Shown piece after piece: positions 62,042-64,000 of a stretch of DNA of 64,000 nt. The stretch comes from Ruegeria sp. HKCCD8929 (GTDB lineage Bacteria; Pseudomonadota; Alphaproteobacteria; Rhodobacterales; Rhodobacteraceae), in contig NZ_WPZY01000007.1 of the NCBI RefSeq assembly GCF_013031405.1, positions 62,001 to 126,000 of the forward strand, written 5' to 3'. The notes under the pieces were generated by a model, which saw nothing but the letters and a program-made list of their open reading frames with translations, had not been told where the DNA came from and ran no database searches. Made by a program: the position numbers and the translations under genes. How positions within the stretch are numbered: the stretch's first letter is position 1; the number at the start of each line of letters is the position of its first letter.

Positions 62042-62128
62042 CGCGCACCTTCCTGCCCACATGAAGCAAGAGGCCAGCCGCCCAGACAAGTCTTTTGCGA
62101 GCGGCTCAGGCGATTGTGAGAACGCCGC

Positions 62129-62725
62129 TTACAGCCCCGGCACGCCGTGCAGAGTCAGGTCGCTGACCATCCGCGCATATTCCTCGCGCGCATCGGACCC
62201 CGCGCCGGAATTCCACATGTAATACCAGTTCAGCATCCCGAAGACCGACATCGTGGCCGAGCGCAGCTTGACCGCGTCGCCTCGGAACACATCCGGTGCA
62301 ATCTCGGCGATGATGCCGCTGAGAAACTCCACCATATCGCGCTGATAGCTGCGCAGCAGTTTCTGCTGATCTTCCGGCAGGGCGGACATGCCGCTGGTCT
62401 GCACCCGGTGCTCGTCATCGACCCCCTGATAGGCCAGCAGGATCTCGGCCACCACCTTATGCAGCCGTTCCGCCGCGCTGAGTCCATCCATCTCGATGCC
62501 GCAGATCAGATCGCGCAGCTCGCGCAGATAGGTCTCGAGGATGTCGAACAGGATCGCATCCTTGCTGTCGTAATAGTGGTAGATATTGGCCTTCGAGATC
62601 CCGCACTCGCGCGCAAGCTGGGTCATCGACGCGCGGTCGAACCCTTCGCGGGCAAAGACGCGCGCGGCGGATTTCAGGATCTGCGCGCGCTTCTGGTCAT
62701 GGTCCTTGGCAATCGTACGGGCCAA
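62129..62725 (-). CDS. TetR-family regulator, probable paa regulator
   Basis: 198 residues. HTH at about 10-57: KRAQILKSAARVFAREGFDR then MTQLARECGISKANIYHYYD. The C-domain matches the TetR group next to paa genes, with ALFDILETYLRELRDLI-type helix. Adjacent to paaK (3-bp gap) and opposite the paa operon, whose promoter has a palindrome (55872-55897). Likely senses phenylacetyl-CoA. Confidence 0.85.
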   Translation of the reverse strand: MARTIAKDHDQKRAQILKSAARVFAREGFDRASMTQLARECGISKANIYHYYDSKDAILFDILETYLRELRDLICGIEMDGLSAAERLHKVVAEILLAYQGVDDEHRVQTSGMSALPEDQQKLLRSYQRDMVEFLSGIIAEIAPDVFRGDAVKLRSATMSVFGMLNWYYMWNSGAGSDAREEYARMVSDLTLHGVPGL

Positions 62726-62728
62726 ACC

Positions 62729-64000
62729 TCACTCCTTATCCCGGTTGTCGACAACGCGCTTGGCCTTGCCCTGAGAGCGCTCGACATCGCCGGGCTCCCC
62801 TACAACAATCTCGGTGGAAACGCCAACGATGTCCTTGATCCGCTTGGTCAACATGCGGGCGGCGGCGGTCTTGCTGAGCTCATCTGCCGCATCCGGCATC
62901 GCTTCGACATAGACCCGCATCGCGTCCATGCGGCCCGCCTTGTAAAGCTCGATCTGGTAGTGTGGGGCCAGGCCGCCGGTGGCCATCACCTGTTCCTCGA
63001 CCTGGCTGGGGAAGACGTTGACGCCGCGCAGGATGATCATGTCATCCGAGCGCCCCGTGATCTTCTCCATCCGCCGCATCGAGCGCGCGGTCCCCGGAAG
63101 CAGCCGCGTCAGATCGCGGGTGCGGTAGCGGATCATGGGCAGGCCTTCCTTGGTGAGCGTGGTGAACACCAACTCACCCATCTCGCCATCGGGCAGCACC
63201 TCACCCGTCTGCGGATCGATGATCTCGGGGTAGAAGTGATCCTCCCAGATCACCGGACCGTCCTTGGTTTCGACGCACTCGTTGGCGACGCCCGGGCCCA
63301 TGATTTCGCTGAGGCCATAGATATCGACGGCGTGCATGTCGAAGGCCTGTTCGACCTCCCTGCGCATTGCGTCGGTCCAGGGTTCGGCCCCGAACACGCC
63401 CACCGACAGAGAGCTTTCGCGCGGGTCCATGCCGACCTTGTGATACTGCTCAAGGATGTTGAGCATGTAGGACGGCGTCACCATGATCCCGTCGGGCTTG
63501 AAATCGGTGATCAGGCCCACCTGTTTCTCGGTCTGCCCGCCGCTCATCGGCACCACGGTGGCGCCCAGACGCTCGATCCCGTAATGGGCGCCCAGACCGC
63601 CGGTGAACAGGCCGTAGCCATAGGCGTTGTGGATCATGTCACCCCTGCGCAGGCCCGACGCACGCAAGGAACGCGCCACCAGATCGGCCCAGTTGCTGAT
63701 GTCGGTTGCGGTGTAACCCACCACGGTCGGCTTGCCGGTGGTGCCCGAGGAGGCGTGCAGGCGCATGATCTGCTCGCGCGGAACGGCGAACAAACCGAAC
63801 GGGTAGTTGTCACGCAGGTCGTTCTTGTAGGTGAATGGGAATTTCGCCAGATCGCTCAGCGATTGCAGATCGTCGGGATGCACCCCGGCCTCATCACAGC
63901 GCTGCCTGTACATCGGCACGTTGTCATAAGCATGGCGCAGCGACCATTTCAGCCGGTCCAGTTGCAGGGCGCGAATCTCGTCGATCGAGGCGATCTCGAT
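62729..64000 (-). CDS. paaK: Phenylacetate-CoA ligase PaaK, N-terminus cut by window end
   Basis: About 423 residues visible; reading stays open to base 64000, so 15-25 N-terminal residues are missing. AMP-binding P-loop LHASSGTTGKPTVVGYTATD (about 81-100), FGAEPWTDAMRREVEQAFDM, YGLSEIMGPGVANEC and the C-domain TRDLTRLLPG and RGVNVFPSQVEEQVM. Makes phenylacetyl-CoA, the substrate of PaaABCDE. The gene order paaK-tetR opposite paaJABCDE suggests joint control. Confidence 0.93.
   Translation of the reverse strand: MEIASIDEIRALQLDRLKWSLRHAYDNVPMYRQRCDEAGVHPDDLQSLSDLAKFPFTYKNDLRDNYPFGLFAVPREQIMRLHASSGTTGKPTVVGYTATDISNWADLVARSLRASGLRRGDMIHNAYGYGLFTGGLGAHYGIERLGATVVPMSGGQTEKQVGLITDFKPDGIMVTPSYMLNILEQYHKVGMDPRESSLSVGVFGAEPWTDAMRREVEQAFDMHAVDIYGLSEIMGPGVANECVETKDGPVIWEDHFYPEIIDPQTGEVLPDGEMGELVFTTLTKEGLPMIRYRTRDLTRLLPGTARSMRRMEKITGRSDDMIILRGVNVFPSQVEEQVMATGGLAPHYQIELYKAGRMDAMRVYVEAMPDAADELSKTAAARMLTKRIKDIVGVSTEIVVGEPGDVERSQGKAKRVVDNRDKE

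Noticed and set aside
1..64000. CRISPR arrays, prophage, insertion sequences, rRNA or tRNA genes
   Set aside because: No regularly spaced repeats, transposase, phage structural genes or tRNA cloverleaf sequences were noticed by eye. A tRNA scan was not possible.

Overview
The window looks like a chromosomal segment of a marine roseobacter (Rhodobacteraceae, Ruegeria-like). It has high GC and dense operons full of 4-bp ATGA overlaps. Three traits point the same way: a DddQ-type DMSP lyase whose active-site residues match exactly, a complete phosphonate C-P lyase locus, and an aerobic phenylacetate (paa) operon. I see no rRNA, tRNA, CRISPR array, insertion sequence or prophage. Both window ends cut through genes: an ABC ATPase at the left and paaK at the right.

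Layout. 1-5946 (+): end of an oligopeptide-type ABC importer operon (ATPase, binding protein, two permeases) coupled to a family III CoA-transferase. 6030-8414 (-): large MscS channel. 8880-15375 (+): seven tightly coupled genes for an unknown glycoconjugate (four glycosyltransferases, a histidine phosphatase, a polysaccharide-deacetylase-like protein, a methyltransferase). 15482-28496: phosphonate locus, with phnGHI-[DUF559]-JKLN, phnM, a 2H-phosphoesterase-like protein, phnF, phnCDEE and a hexapeptide acyltransferase. It carries two candidate Pho boxes and a candidate PhnF operator. 28671-29360: rpe. 29361-30195: AT-richer patch with an orphan Asp-rich small protein. 30286-38673 (-): seven-gene acyl-CoA/dicarboxylate-type beta-oxidation operon resembling pim. 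38965-41495: glutamine amidotransferase, Tat-exported cyclase, AhpD-like protein and a DUF1127 protein. 41515-50728 (-): dddQ with three enolase-superfamily enzymes, a cupin, a medium-chain dehydrogenase, a dimethylglycine-dehydrogenase-like flavoprotein and a class III aminotransferase. 50797-55735 (+): a divergent RpiR regulator, a quaternary-ammonium-type Rieske oxygenase and accessory genes. 55930-62725 and on to the window end: paa genes, with a TetR regulator and paaK on the minus strand.

How it works together. Many modules scavenge marine osmolytes and organophosphorus compounds. C-P lyase supplies phosphate under probable PhoB/PhnF control. The dddQ/Rieske/enolase cluster probably processes DMSP and N-methylated betaines. 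The beta-oxidation and paa operons feed acyl-CoA and aromatic carbon to central metabolism.

The most unusual signals are non-coding. A 62-bp triple-hairpin repeat occurs twice, with every difference confined to loops. A perfect 23-bp inverted repeat abuts a DUF559 nuclease gene inserted in the C-P lyase operon. Several other families of structured intergenic repeats sit at gene ends.
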